The position numbers and the translations under genes were made by a program. The notes beneath the pieces were generated by a model. The model ran no database searches. It was not told the DNA's origin and was given only the letters and a program-made list of their open reading frames with translations. A stretch of 14,270 nt of DNA from Bryobacterales bacterium (GTDB taxonomy: Bacteria; Acidobacteriota; Terriglobia; Bryobacterales; Bryobacteraceae). Within the stretch, counting starts at the first letter, position 1, and each line of letters begins with the position of its first letter. The stretch covers positions 1 through 14,270 of the forward strand of contig JAUZEU010000430.1 of the NCBI GenBank assembly GCA_030838885.1, read 5' to 3'. This document shows positions 1 through 6,974 of this stretch, piece by piece.

Positions 1-1872
1 GCGACTTCGGGTGCTGTCACCTCAGCCGGTCTTTATACTGCGCCCGCAGTGATGCCCGCGTCTGGTGTTGATACGGTGACGGCCACCAACGCGGCCGGCA
101 GCGGCACAGCCAAGGTGACGCTGATCACTAACGTGCCCCCGGTCATTCAGTCCATCAGTGTGCCTTCTCTGCCGCTGGGTGTCTTCGCGATGACCATCAC
201 CGGCACGAACTTCATCCCCACTTCCAAGGTGACTCTCGGAAGCTCACCGCTGAGCGTGACGGGTTCCACGGCCCAGACGCTAACCGTGTCCGGCTTTGCA
301 GGCGCTACGGGTAACGTCAACCTGATCGTTTCAAACGGACCCATCGCTTCGCAGCCCTATTTGGTGCAGGTCGGGCTGGCGAACCCACAGGTTTCCGCTG
401 GCGCTGCCAGGCGCTTCCTGGAACAGGCGGCCTTCGGCCCCACTCCGGCGGACGCCTTACATGTACAGCAGATCGGCTTTCAGGCCTGGATCAACGAGCA
501 ACTCGCGATGCCGCCGGTTTCCACTTACAACGCTGTGGCAAGCCAGGGCGGCATGAGTACGGCATTCCTTGCCAATACCGTCACCAATCCCGATCAGTTA
601 CGCCAGCGCGTCGCATTCGCATGGAGCCAGATTTTCGTTACTTCCATCAATAAGCTCATCTGGAATCAGGCGGTGGCGTATTACCAGCAGATGCTGCTGA
701 ACGATGCTTTCTCCAACTATCGCAAGATCCTCGGCGACGTGACACTGAGTCCCGGCATGGGGCAGTACCTGGACATGGCAAACAATGCAAAGGCGAACGC
801 GGCTCAGAACATTGTGGCCAATGAGAATTACGCCCGCGAAGTGCTGCAGCTCTTCAGTCTGGGCACTAAAGCGCTGAATCCCGACGGCAGCGTGCAGTAC
901 GACGCGAACAACCTTCCGGTTCCGACCTACTCGCAATTCACTATTACCGAATTCGCACGGGCCTTCACGGGCTGGGCTTACGCCCCCGCGCCGGGCAACC
1001 CGGTGCAATGGAATGCCTATCCCACTCAGAATGGCCCCATGGTGCCCTATCCGAGTATGCATGACACCGGCGCGAAGACCCTTTTGAACAAGTATGTTTC
1101 GCCGGTGGGTATTTCAGCTCAGCAGGATCTCAATAACGCGCTCGATAACATCTACGGCCACTCCAACGTCGGCCCCTTTATCGGCACCCTGCTGATTCAG
1201 CACCTGGTCAAAAGCAATCCCAGCCCGGCGTATGTGCAGAGCGTCGCCGCCGCCTTTGCCGACAACGGCCAGGGTGTTCGCGGGGATATGGCGGCGGTCA
1301 TAACCGCCATTCTGCTGGATCCCGAAGCCCGCGCCAACGATGAGGGCGGTAATGACCAGATCACGGACGGTCATCTGCAGGAACCCGCGCTTCTCATCGC
1401 GGGTATGGCTCGTGCTTTCGGCGGCCAGATGAATCTGCAAAACTATTACGCCTACGAACTCACCAGACTGAACCAGGACATCTTCAATTCACCCAGCGTG
1501 TTCAACTACTATTCGCCGTTCTTCATGGCTCCCGCTACGGGGCTGTTCGGGCCGGAATTTCAGATCGACACGCCGAATAATTCGATTCTGCGCGCCAATG
1601 TAGTGGCCGGCCTTTTCAGTGCTTACAACAACGCGGTCCAGACAAACGGACCGGGCACCACGGTCGACCTGACGCCGTTTGTTCCGCTGGCTTCCACGCC
1701 CGCGACTCTGGCGGACGCGCTGGACCTGACACTGACGCACGGAACCATGCCCAATAGGATGAAGCAGATGCTGGTCACGGCCATCACGGCGGAAGGCGCG
1801 GGAAACATTGCCCGCGTTGAAACCGGATGCTACCTGATTCTGACTTCGAGTTACTACAACGTGTGGCACTAA
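1..1872 (+). CDS. DUF1800 family protein, 5'-truncated by the window edge, with Ig-like and IPT/TIG-like N-terminal region
   Basis: The frame is open from the first base to the TAA at 1870-1872, giving 623 visible residues; the true start lies to the left, so the internal GTG at 49 is not taken as the start. Visible residues 1-45 end an Ig-like repeat (motif GLYTAPA), and about 47-125 look like an IPT/TIG domain (PPVIQSIS, TITGTNF). From about residue 135 the DUF1800 domain runs to the end, with family-type segments RRFLEQAAFGPTP, RQRVAFAWSQ, NYAREVLQLFSLG, ITEFARAFTGWAY, HDTGAKTLL and FNYYSPFF. DUF1800 proteins are large, probably secreted, and of unknown biochemistry; they are commonly encoded next to DUF1501 proteins, as here. 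The Ig/IPT part suggests an extracellular or cell-surface location (inference). No export signal is visible because the N-terminus is missing. Family assignment is confident; function is not known. Confidence 0.93.
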   Translation, partial: ATSGAVTSAGLYTAPAVMPASGVDTVTATNAAGSGTAKVTLITNVPPVIQSISVPSLPLGVFAMTITGTNFIPTSKVTLGSSPLSVTGSTAQTLTVSGFAGATGNVNLIVSNGPIASQPYLVQVGLANPQVSAGAARRFLEQAAFGPTPADALHVQQIGFQAWINEQLAMPPVSTYNAVASQGGMSTAFLANTVTNPDQLRQRVAFAWSQIFVTSINKLIWNQAVAYYQQMLLNDAFSNYRKILGDVTLSPGMGQYLDMANNAKANAAQNIVANENYAREVLQLFSLGTKALNPDGSVQYDANNLPVPTYSQFTITEFARAFTGWAYAPAPGNPVQWNAYPTQNGPMVPYPSMHDTGAKTLLNKYVSPVGISAQQDLNNALDNIYGHSNVGPFIGTLLIQHLVKSNPSPAYVQSVAAAFADNGQGVRGDMAAVITAILLDPEARANDEGGNDQITDGHLQEPALLIAGMARAFGGQMNLQNYYAYELTRLNQDIFNSPSVFNYYSPFFMAPATGLFGPEFQIDTPNNSILRANVVAGLFSAYNNAVQTNGPGTTVDLTPFVPLASTPATLADALDLTLTHGTMPNRMKQMLVTAITAEGAGNIARVETGCYLILTSSYYNVWH

Positions 1873-1900
1873 CCCATCCCGCAACCAAAACACGAGAATA

Positions 1901-1906
1901 AAGGAG
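1901..1906 (+). promoter_or_regulatory. Strong ribosome binding site for the first DUF1501 gene
   Basis: AAGGAG lies 7 nt before the ATG at 1914 and fixes that start. An overlapping ATG at 1909 is in another frame and meets a stop after three codons. This is the best Shine-Dalgarno match in the window and sits in the 41-nt gap behind the DUF1800 stop, so the two genes are probably co-transcribed. Confidence 0.8.
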
Positions 1907-1913
1907 ATATGAA

Positions 1914-3272
1914 ATGTTGATTCGTTCAAGACGTGGATTTCTGCGGGACGCCATACGTTCGGTTTCCGCTGCCGGCGCTCTGGGCGCCATGGGAAAGTTC
2001 GGAGAAATGAATGCCCTTGCGATCAATGCCAACCTTCCCTACCAGGCGCTGGTTTGCATCTTCCTCGCGGGCGGAAATGACGGCCACAACACGGTGATCC
2101 CCATCACCACTGCCCAACAAAATTACAATTTGTATCAGCAGGGCCGCGGCGCCCTGGCGCTGCCCCAGGCCTCGCTTGTGCCCATTCACAATGGCGGGGA
2201 TACGTACGGGTTGCACCCGAAGTTGGTCGAGATCGGCAATCTGTACAACCAGGCGGTTTCGCCGGTGGCCGTGGTGGCTAACGTCGGCATGCTGGTCAAG
2301 CAGATTGACCGCAACTTGTACAACTCCAATAACAGCGCCATTCTGCCGAACGCGCTCTTCTCTCACTCGGATCAATCAAGCCAGTGGCAGACGTCCATTC
2401 CGACCGGCCTCGGCGACACAGGCTGGGGCGGGCGCATCGCCGATCAGCTGGCGCCCATGAATGCGAGCGCAACGTTTCCGTCCATGGCGTCCACCAGTGG
2501 CGCGAGCCTCTTCGTCACAGGGCAGCAGTCCTTTGCGGCGACTGTCCCCGCCGGCTCAGCGCAGCTGCTTCAAATGAACAGTCAGGCGCGCTTACAGGGT
2601 CTGCAGCAACTGCTCACCTTCGACAACGGCCTGAAACTGGTACAGGCGTCAAACGGCACGCTGACGCGCGGCGTGAGCTATGCCTCCACGCTGAATTCTG
2701 CACTCAACGGCGTCACGCTTACTACTACCTTCCCGGCCAACAACCCGTTGGCGGTTCAGCTACAGACCGTGGCCCGCATTATCAAGGTCCGAAGCTCGCT
2801 CGGCCTTTCCCGGCAGATTTTCTTCTGCCAATTAGGCGGCTTCGACACGCACGGCAGCCAGTTGGCCACCCAGGATCAGTTGTTGCAGCAGTTGAGTCAG
2901 GCGACCGCAGCGTTTTACCAGGCAACGGTCGATCTGAATGTTCAGAATATGGTGACTACCTTCACTGCTTCCGAATTCGGGCGCACGCTTTCGCCGAACG
3001 GGAACGGCGGTAGCGACCACGCATGGGGCAGCCATCATTTTGTAATCGGCGGCGGCGTGCAGGGAGGTAAATTCTACGGCAACTATCCGGACCTTCATCC
3101 GGGTGGCCCGGATGATGCCAATTCACGCGGTACGCTGATCCCCACCACTTCGGTGGATCAGTATGCGGCTACCATGGCGCAATGGTTTGGAGTGCAGCCG
3201 GGGGCGAACCTGGCCACGATCTTCCCGAATCTGGGTAACTTCGCCACCAAGGATCTTGGCATCCTGGGCTAA
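1914..3272 (+). CDS. DUF1501 family protein (alkaline-phosphatase/sulfatase-like fold), Tat-exported, partner of the DUF1800 protein
   Basis: The 452-residue product begins with a twin-arginine signal: RSRRGFLRD at residues 4-12 (R6, R7) followed by an Ala/Gly-rich hydrophobic stretch to about residue 36, predicting export of a folded protein. DUF1501 signatures are FLAGGNDGHNT (50-60), LFSHSDQ (148-153), GGFDTHGSQ (308-316), ASEFGRT (352-358) and GGSDHAWGSHH (365-375). In the alkaline-phosphatase-like superfamily such Asp/His clusters bind catalytic metals, so D311, H313, D368, H369 and H374/H375 are candidate ligands (inference). Length is usual for the DUF1800-linked subfamily. It follows the DUF1800 gene by 41 nt with a strong ribosome binding site, indicating an operon. 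The substrate is unknown. Confidence 0.93.
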   Translation: MLIRSRRGFLRDAIRSVSAAGALGAMGKFGEMNALAINANLPYQALVCIFLAGGNDGHNTVIPITTAQQNYNLYQQGRGALALPQASLVPIHNGGDTYGLHPKLVEIGNLYNQAVSPVAVVANVGMLVKQIDRNLYNSNNSAILPNALFSHSDQSSQWQTSIPTGLGDTGWGGRIADQLAPMNASATFPSMASTSGASLFVTGQQSFAATVPAGSAQLLQMNSQARLQGLQQLLTFDNGLKLVQASNGTLTRGVSYASTLNSALNGVTLTTTFPANNPLAVQLQTVARIIKVRSSLGLSRQIFFCQLGGFDTHGSQLATQDQLLQQLSQATAAFYQATVDLNVQNMVTTFTASEFGRTLSPNGNGGSDHAWGSHHFVIGGGVQGGKFYGNYPDLHPGGPDDANSRGTLIPTTSVDQYAATMAQWFGVQPGANLATIFPNLGNFATKDLGILG

Positions 3273-3301
3273 CCCCAGGAGTTTAAGCATCGCTACCTGC
3301 A

Positions 3302-3342
3302 TCGGGCCAAAGAACACCTGTTGGACCCGTTCTTTGGCCTGA
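3302..3342 (+). terminator. Long hairpin after the DUF1800-DUF1501 operon, probable terminator
   Basis: Bases 3305-3315 (GGCCAAAGAAC) pair perfectly with 3329-3339, and the stem extends to 14 pairs (3302-3315 with 3329-3342) with one G-T pair; the loop is 13 nt. It starts 30 nt after the DUF1501 stop. There is no T-run after the stem, so it is not a classic intrinsic terminator; it could instead stabilise the 3' end of the transcript. Confidence 0.55.
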
Positions 3343-3465
3343 GCCTCCTGTACAGCTGGTCGGGCCGCGTTTCTGGTGCGACAGCGGACAAAGAGGGGAT
3401 CCCGTTCCGGCGTTCAGACAGCAACAAATAATTTTTTGGGACTACACTCTATAAACAGGAGTGCT

Positions 3466-4413
3466 ATGCGACATTGCTTCAGAGTTTTGATCTCCAGCGC
3501 GATCTGTGCAGCAGGAGCACTGGGGCAAGTTCCGGTGTTGTCGAATTCCGGTCCAAACAGCGTGGGTGGCTCCGCTCACTTCGGTGCGCCTATGCCGTTT
3601 GGCATCAGGGCAGTCACGGGTGCTCCGTACTCAGGCGAACAGGTCAGCGAAGACGTGCAGACTCTGGCGGATGGCACTCACATCACGCGGAAGTCGGCTG
3701 CCACCAAAATTTACCGCGATTCCTTTGGCCGCACACGCACGGAGCGACCCGCCAATGGGGGACTGGCGTTACCAGGGCGAATTCCGGATTCGACGTTGTG
3801 GATCGAGATCACAGATCCGGTAGCACGGGTTAAATACGTTCTGGACCCTATGAATAAGGTGGCGCACAGGCAGCAACTACCGGCCCCACCGGAGATTCCG
3901 GCCAGAGGGGCGATGTCGGGCGGTGGAATCGGTTCACAGGGCGTAATCACCAGCCCCGGTATGGGCACCATAGCCCGCAACACGGGCACGTTCAGTGGGA
4001 CCCTCGGTGGCGGTGGCGGGCGGGGTGGTGGTATGGGTCAGGGTGGCGAGATCGGTCTGGCAGGCTCAGCGGGGGCGCGTCCGGCGGACATGCCTCAGAT
4101 GTCGCAGGAGAAACTCGGAACCCAGTCCATGGAGGGAGTGCTCGCGGATGGAACACGAACGACGCGTACCTTCCCGGTCGGCTCACAGGGGAATGATCGT
4201 CCCATTTCCGTGGTGAGTGAAATGTGGATGTCACCCGAATTGAAGGTGATGATTCTGAGCAAGACCTCGGATCCGCGCAGCGGAGACCACATTCAGAAAC
4301 TTACGAACATCATCACCGGCGAGCCGTCCGCAACCTTGTTTCAGCCGCCGCCCGAGTATACGGTGGTGGATGAGAGTGGCGCGTTTACCATTAAGTGGGG
4401 CACACAGCAATAG
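3466..4413 (+). CDS. Secreted glycine-rich protein of unknown function, acidobacterial type
   Basis: The frame is open from 3376, but the ATG at 3466 is chosen because AGGAG (3457-3461) lies 4 nt before it and a Sec signal peptide starts there: MRHCFRVLISSAICAAGALG, with likely cleavage near residue 20. The product is 315 residues. An N-terminal part (about 60-145) contains LADGTHITR and YRDSFGRTRTE; a low-complexity Gly-rich linker follows (about 152-200, including GGGGGRGGG); a C-terminal part (about 220-312) contains LADGTRTTRTFPVG, GNDRPI, EMWMSPEL and LFQPPPEYTV. Proteins with this pattern are recalled as frequent hypothetical secreted proteins in Acidobacteriota, with no known activity. 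The two LADGT segments may be a degenerate duplication. It lies between the two DUF1501 modules on the same strand, but separated from the first by a hairpin, so it is probably transcribed on its own. Confidence 0.85.
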   Translation: MRHCFRVLISSAICAAGALGQVPVLSNSGPNSVGGSAHFGAPMPFGIRAVTGAPYSGEQVSEDVQTLADGTHITRKSAATKIYRDSFGRTRTERPANGGLALPGRIPDSTLWIEITDPVARVKYVLDPMNKVAHRQQLPAPPEIPARGAMSGGGIGSQGVITSPGMGTIARNTGTFSGTLGGGGGRGGGMGQGGEIGLAGSAGARPADMPQMSQEKLGTQSMEGVLADGTRTTRTFPVGSQGNDRPISVVSEMWMSPELKVMILSKTSDPRSGDHIQKLTNIITGEPSATLFQPPPEYTVVDESGAFTIKWGTQQ

Positions 4414-4473
4414 CCATTCCTGCCTTTCCTGGCGGACGTGCCCGGAGCCCGCATATCCACAATCCCCAAAAAA

Positions 4474-4499
4474 TTGACGGTCTCGATGCGTGATAGATT
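4474..4499 (+). promoter_or_regulatory. Weak promoter candidate before the PSCyt1/DUF1549/DUF1553 gene
   Basis: TTGACG at 4474-4479 resembles a -35 box, and TGATAGATT at 4491-4499 resembles an extended -10 box (TGnTAGATT). The spacing of 14 nt is shorter than the usual 16-18. The -10 box ends 6 nt before the GTG start at 4506, which would give an almost leaderless transcript and agrees with the lack of a Shine-Dalgarno here. Confidence 0.25.
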
Positions 4500-4505
4500 G
4501 TAGTC

Positions 4506-6971
4506 GTGCCAAAATCCAGGCTCGGAGCCATCTTCGTCGCGGCGTTCTTATCAGCGATTCCGGCTTCCGCACAGATAACGCCGCCGAACGCGCCCGATAC
4601 CAGCACCAAAGCTCTGCCCATCCTGAAAACCACCTGCCAGCCTTGCCATAACGAGGCGCTGAAATCGAGCGGCTTATCCGTTGCAACCCCCGAAGCGCTG
4701 CTCGCCGGCGGCAATCGCGGGACCGCGATCAAGCCAGGAAGCCCGGCCGACAGCCTCTTAATCCGCGCCATCGAACAATCGGGCGATCTCAAGATGCCCC
4801 CCGGCCGCAAGCTGACGGACGAGGAAATCGCAGCAATCCGGAACTGGGTGGCAGCCGGAGCCTCATGGCCGAAAGACACGACAGCGTCCGCGAAACGCAA
4901 AGGCGCAGACTGGTGGGCTTTCCAGCCGGTCCGCCGCGTCGATCCGCCAACTGTGAAGCAAGGCACATGGGCAAGCAATCCGGTCGACCGCTTCATCCTT
5001 GCCCGGCTCGAAAAAGAAAACCTGAAGCCTTCGCCCGAAGCCTCTAAAGAAACCCTGCTGCGCCGCGTAAGTCTCGATCTTACCGGCCTGCTGCCGACGC
5101 CGAAGGAAGTCCAGGAATTTGTCTCCGACACCCGGCCTGACGCATACGAGCGGATCGTCGACAAACTGCTTGCCTCGGCAAATTATGGTGAGCGCTGGGG
5201 GCGTCACTGGCTTGACGTCGCCCGCTATGCCGATTCCGACGGCTACACAATCGACGCTCCCCGCCAGATGTGGAAGTACCGCGATTGGGTAATCAACGCC
5301 TTCAACCGCGACATGCCTTTCGACCAGTTCACCATCGAACAGCTCGCCGGCGACATGATGCCGAATCCCACGCTCGATCAGTTAGTCGCCACCGGCTTTC
5401 ACCGCAACACGCCCAGCAACTTCGAAGGCGGCATCGACTTCGAGCAGTACCGCGTGGAAGCTGTGGTCGATCGCGTCTCCACCACGGGCAGCGCCTTCCT
5501 GGGCCTGACCGTTGGCTGCGCCCGCTGCCACGATCACAAGTTCGACCCCATTTCCCAGAAAGAGTTCTATCAGCTGTTCGCCTATTTCAATAATGTGGAT
5601 GAAGTCGCCAGTGAGGCCGAGCGCTTTGATTTCAACCGGCCGATTCTCGAAGCTCCCACACCCGAAGAAATCGCGAGAAAGAAGGCATTCGACTCACAAT
5701 GGTCTGCCCTCAGCAAGGAATTGATCACCTATGTGAGGGAACTGGCGGCGCGCCCGCGCAATGCCGGCGCTCCTGACCCCTCCAAGGACCCTGAACTTAT
5801 CGAACGAGTACAGAATCTGCGGGAACTGCGCCGTCGCGAACCGAAGTACACCACCACGCTGATCATGCGCGAACTGCCGCAGCCTCGTGAATCTTATATT
5901 CACCTGGGCGGCGAGTTCACACGCAAAGGCATCACGGTGAAACCCGGTGTTCCGGCCGTGCTCCCGCCCTTGCCGCCGGAAGCCAACACGCGCCTCGATT
6001 TCGCGAAATGGCTGGTGGACACGCGCAATCCCCTCACGGCCCGCGTGACCGTGAATCGCATGTGGCAGGAGTATTTCGGCAGAGGTCTGGTCGAATCCGA
6101 AGGCGATTTCGGGGCACAGGGCTCGCTGCCGACGCACCCTGAATTACTCGACTATCTCGCCAGTGAATTCATGGCAAAGAAGTGGAGTCAGAAGGCGATA
6201 CACCGCCTGATCGTGACCTCCGCGACTTACCGGCAGTCTTCGAAGCAGCGCCCTGAAGTCGAACAAGCGGACCCCTATAACAAGCTCCTGGCCCGCCAGA
6301 ACCGGTTGCGCCTCGAAGCCGAAATCATTCGGGATGCCGCGCTCTCGGCCAGCGGCCTGCTGACCAATCAGGTGGGCGGCCCCAGCGTCTATCCGCCGAT
6401 TCCGGATGGCGCCATGGCAGTCACTCAGGTGGCGACCGCATGGCCTGTCGCGACCGGACCGGACCGCTATCGCCGCGGCATCTATACCTTCTTCCGGCGT
6501 TCCGCTGCCTTCCCCGGCCTGATGGTGTTCGATGCGCCGGACGCGAACTCTACCTGCACCCGGCGAGTCCGCTCCAATACGCCGTTACAAGCCCTGGCGA
6601 CACTGAATGATGAGGCGTTCACAGAACTGGCTGAGGGTCTGGCCGCACGCGTGATCAGCGAAGCGCCCGAAGACACAGCCGCCCGCGTCCGTTATGCATA
6701 CACTCTCGCGCTGGGCCGAGCGCCAAGACCGGACGAAGAACAGCGCATCACGCGTTTTCTCGCCCGCCAGACCGAAGAGTACAAGACCAATCCGGCGCGC
6801 GCCATTGAGCTGATCTACAAAGGTGGCAAGTTCAGCCCGGAAGGCGTGCCGGCCAATCCTCCGCCGGCAAAGCTCGCTGCGATGCTGCCAAAAGATCTGC
6901 CGCTCGAGGCTGCCTGGACCGGCGTGGCCCGAGTGCTCATGAACCTGGACGACTTTCTGACGCGGGATTGA
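4506..6971 (+). CDS. PSCyt1-DUF1549-DUF1553 protein, secreted cytochrome-c-like
   Basis: The 821-residue product starts at a GTG, chosen because a Sec signal peptide follows at once (residues 1-23, ending PASAQ). A Planctomycete-type cytochrome domain (about 35-122) has the haem-binding motif CQPCH (C44, C47, H48) and KMPPG with M97 as a candidate distal ligand. DUF1549/PSCyt2 (about 158-366) includes NYGERWGRHWLDVARYADSDGY and a second CxxCH, CARCHDHKFDP (C338, C341, H342). After a 125-residue linker, DUF1553 (about 495-815) has NPLTARVTVNRMW, HPELLDYLA, TSATYRQSS, RRSAAFPGLMVFDAPD, RSNTPLQALATLND and a final AWTGVARVLMNLDDFLTR. The family is typical of Planctomycetes, Verrucomicrobia and Acidobacteriota; its substrate is unknown. 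Many relatives carry an extra inserted sugar-binding-like domain, absent here. A DUF1501 gene follows after 3 nt, the usual partner arrangement. No clear Shine-Dalgarno is seen. Confidence 0.93.
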   Translation: MPKSRLGAIFVAAFLSAIPASAQITPPNAPDTSTKALPILKTTCQPCHNEALKSSGLSVATPEALLAGGNRGTAIKPGSPADSLLIRAIEQSGDLKMPPGRKLTDEEIAAIRNWVAAGASWPKDTTASAKRKGADWWAFQPVRRVDPPTVKQGTWASNPVDRFILARLEKENLKPSPEASKETLLRRVSLDLTGLLPTPKEVQEFVSDTRPDAYERIVDKLLASANYGERWGRHWLDVARYADSDGYTIDAPRQMWKYRDWVINAFNRDMPFDQFTIEQLAGDMMPNPTLDQLVATGFHRNTPSNFEGGIDFEQYRVEAVVDRVSTTGSAFLGLTVGCARCHDHKFDPISQKEFYQLFAYFNNVDEVASEAERFDFNRPILEAPTPEEIARKKAFDSQWSALSKELITYVRELAARPRNAGAPDPSKDPELIERVQNLRELRRREPKYTTTLIMRELPQPRESYIHLGGEFTRKGITVKPGVPAVLPPLPPEANTRLDFAKWLVDTRNPLTARVTVNRMWQEYFGRGLVESEGDFGAQGSLPTHPELLDYLASEFMAKKWSQKAIHRLIVTSATYRQSSKQRPEVEQADPYNKLLARQNRLRLEAEIIRDAALSASGLLTNQVGGPSVYPPIPDGAMAVTQVATAWPVATGPDRYRRGIYTFFRRSAAFPGLMVFDAPDANSTCTRRVRSNTPLQALATLNDEAFTELAEGLAARVISEAPEDTAARVRYAYTLALGRAPRPDEEQRITRFLARQTEEYKTNPARAIELIYKGGKFSPEGVPANPPPAKLAAMLPKDLPLEAAWTGVARVLMNLDDFLTRD

Positions 6972-6974
6972 ACC

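Noticed and set aside
598..1062. Minus-strand open frame of 154 codons inside the DUF1800 gene
   Set aside because: It is antisense to a well-conserved DUF1800 region, and its translation is His/Arg/Val-rich without domain features; typical of GC-rich shadow frames.
3450..3455. TATAAA as a -10 box for the glycine-rich protein gene
   Set aside because: It abuts the Shine-Dalgarno at 3457-3461, so a transcript starting from it would lack that site, and no -35 match lies 16-18 nt upstream.
4391..5164. Minus-strand open frame of 257 codons opposite the PSCyt1 gene
   Set aside because: It overlaps the cytochrome motif region of the real gene, is rich in Ser/Arg, and has no recognisable domain.
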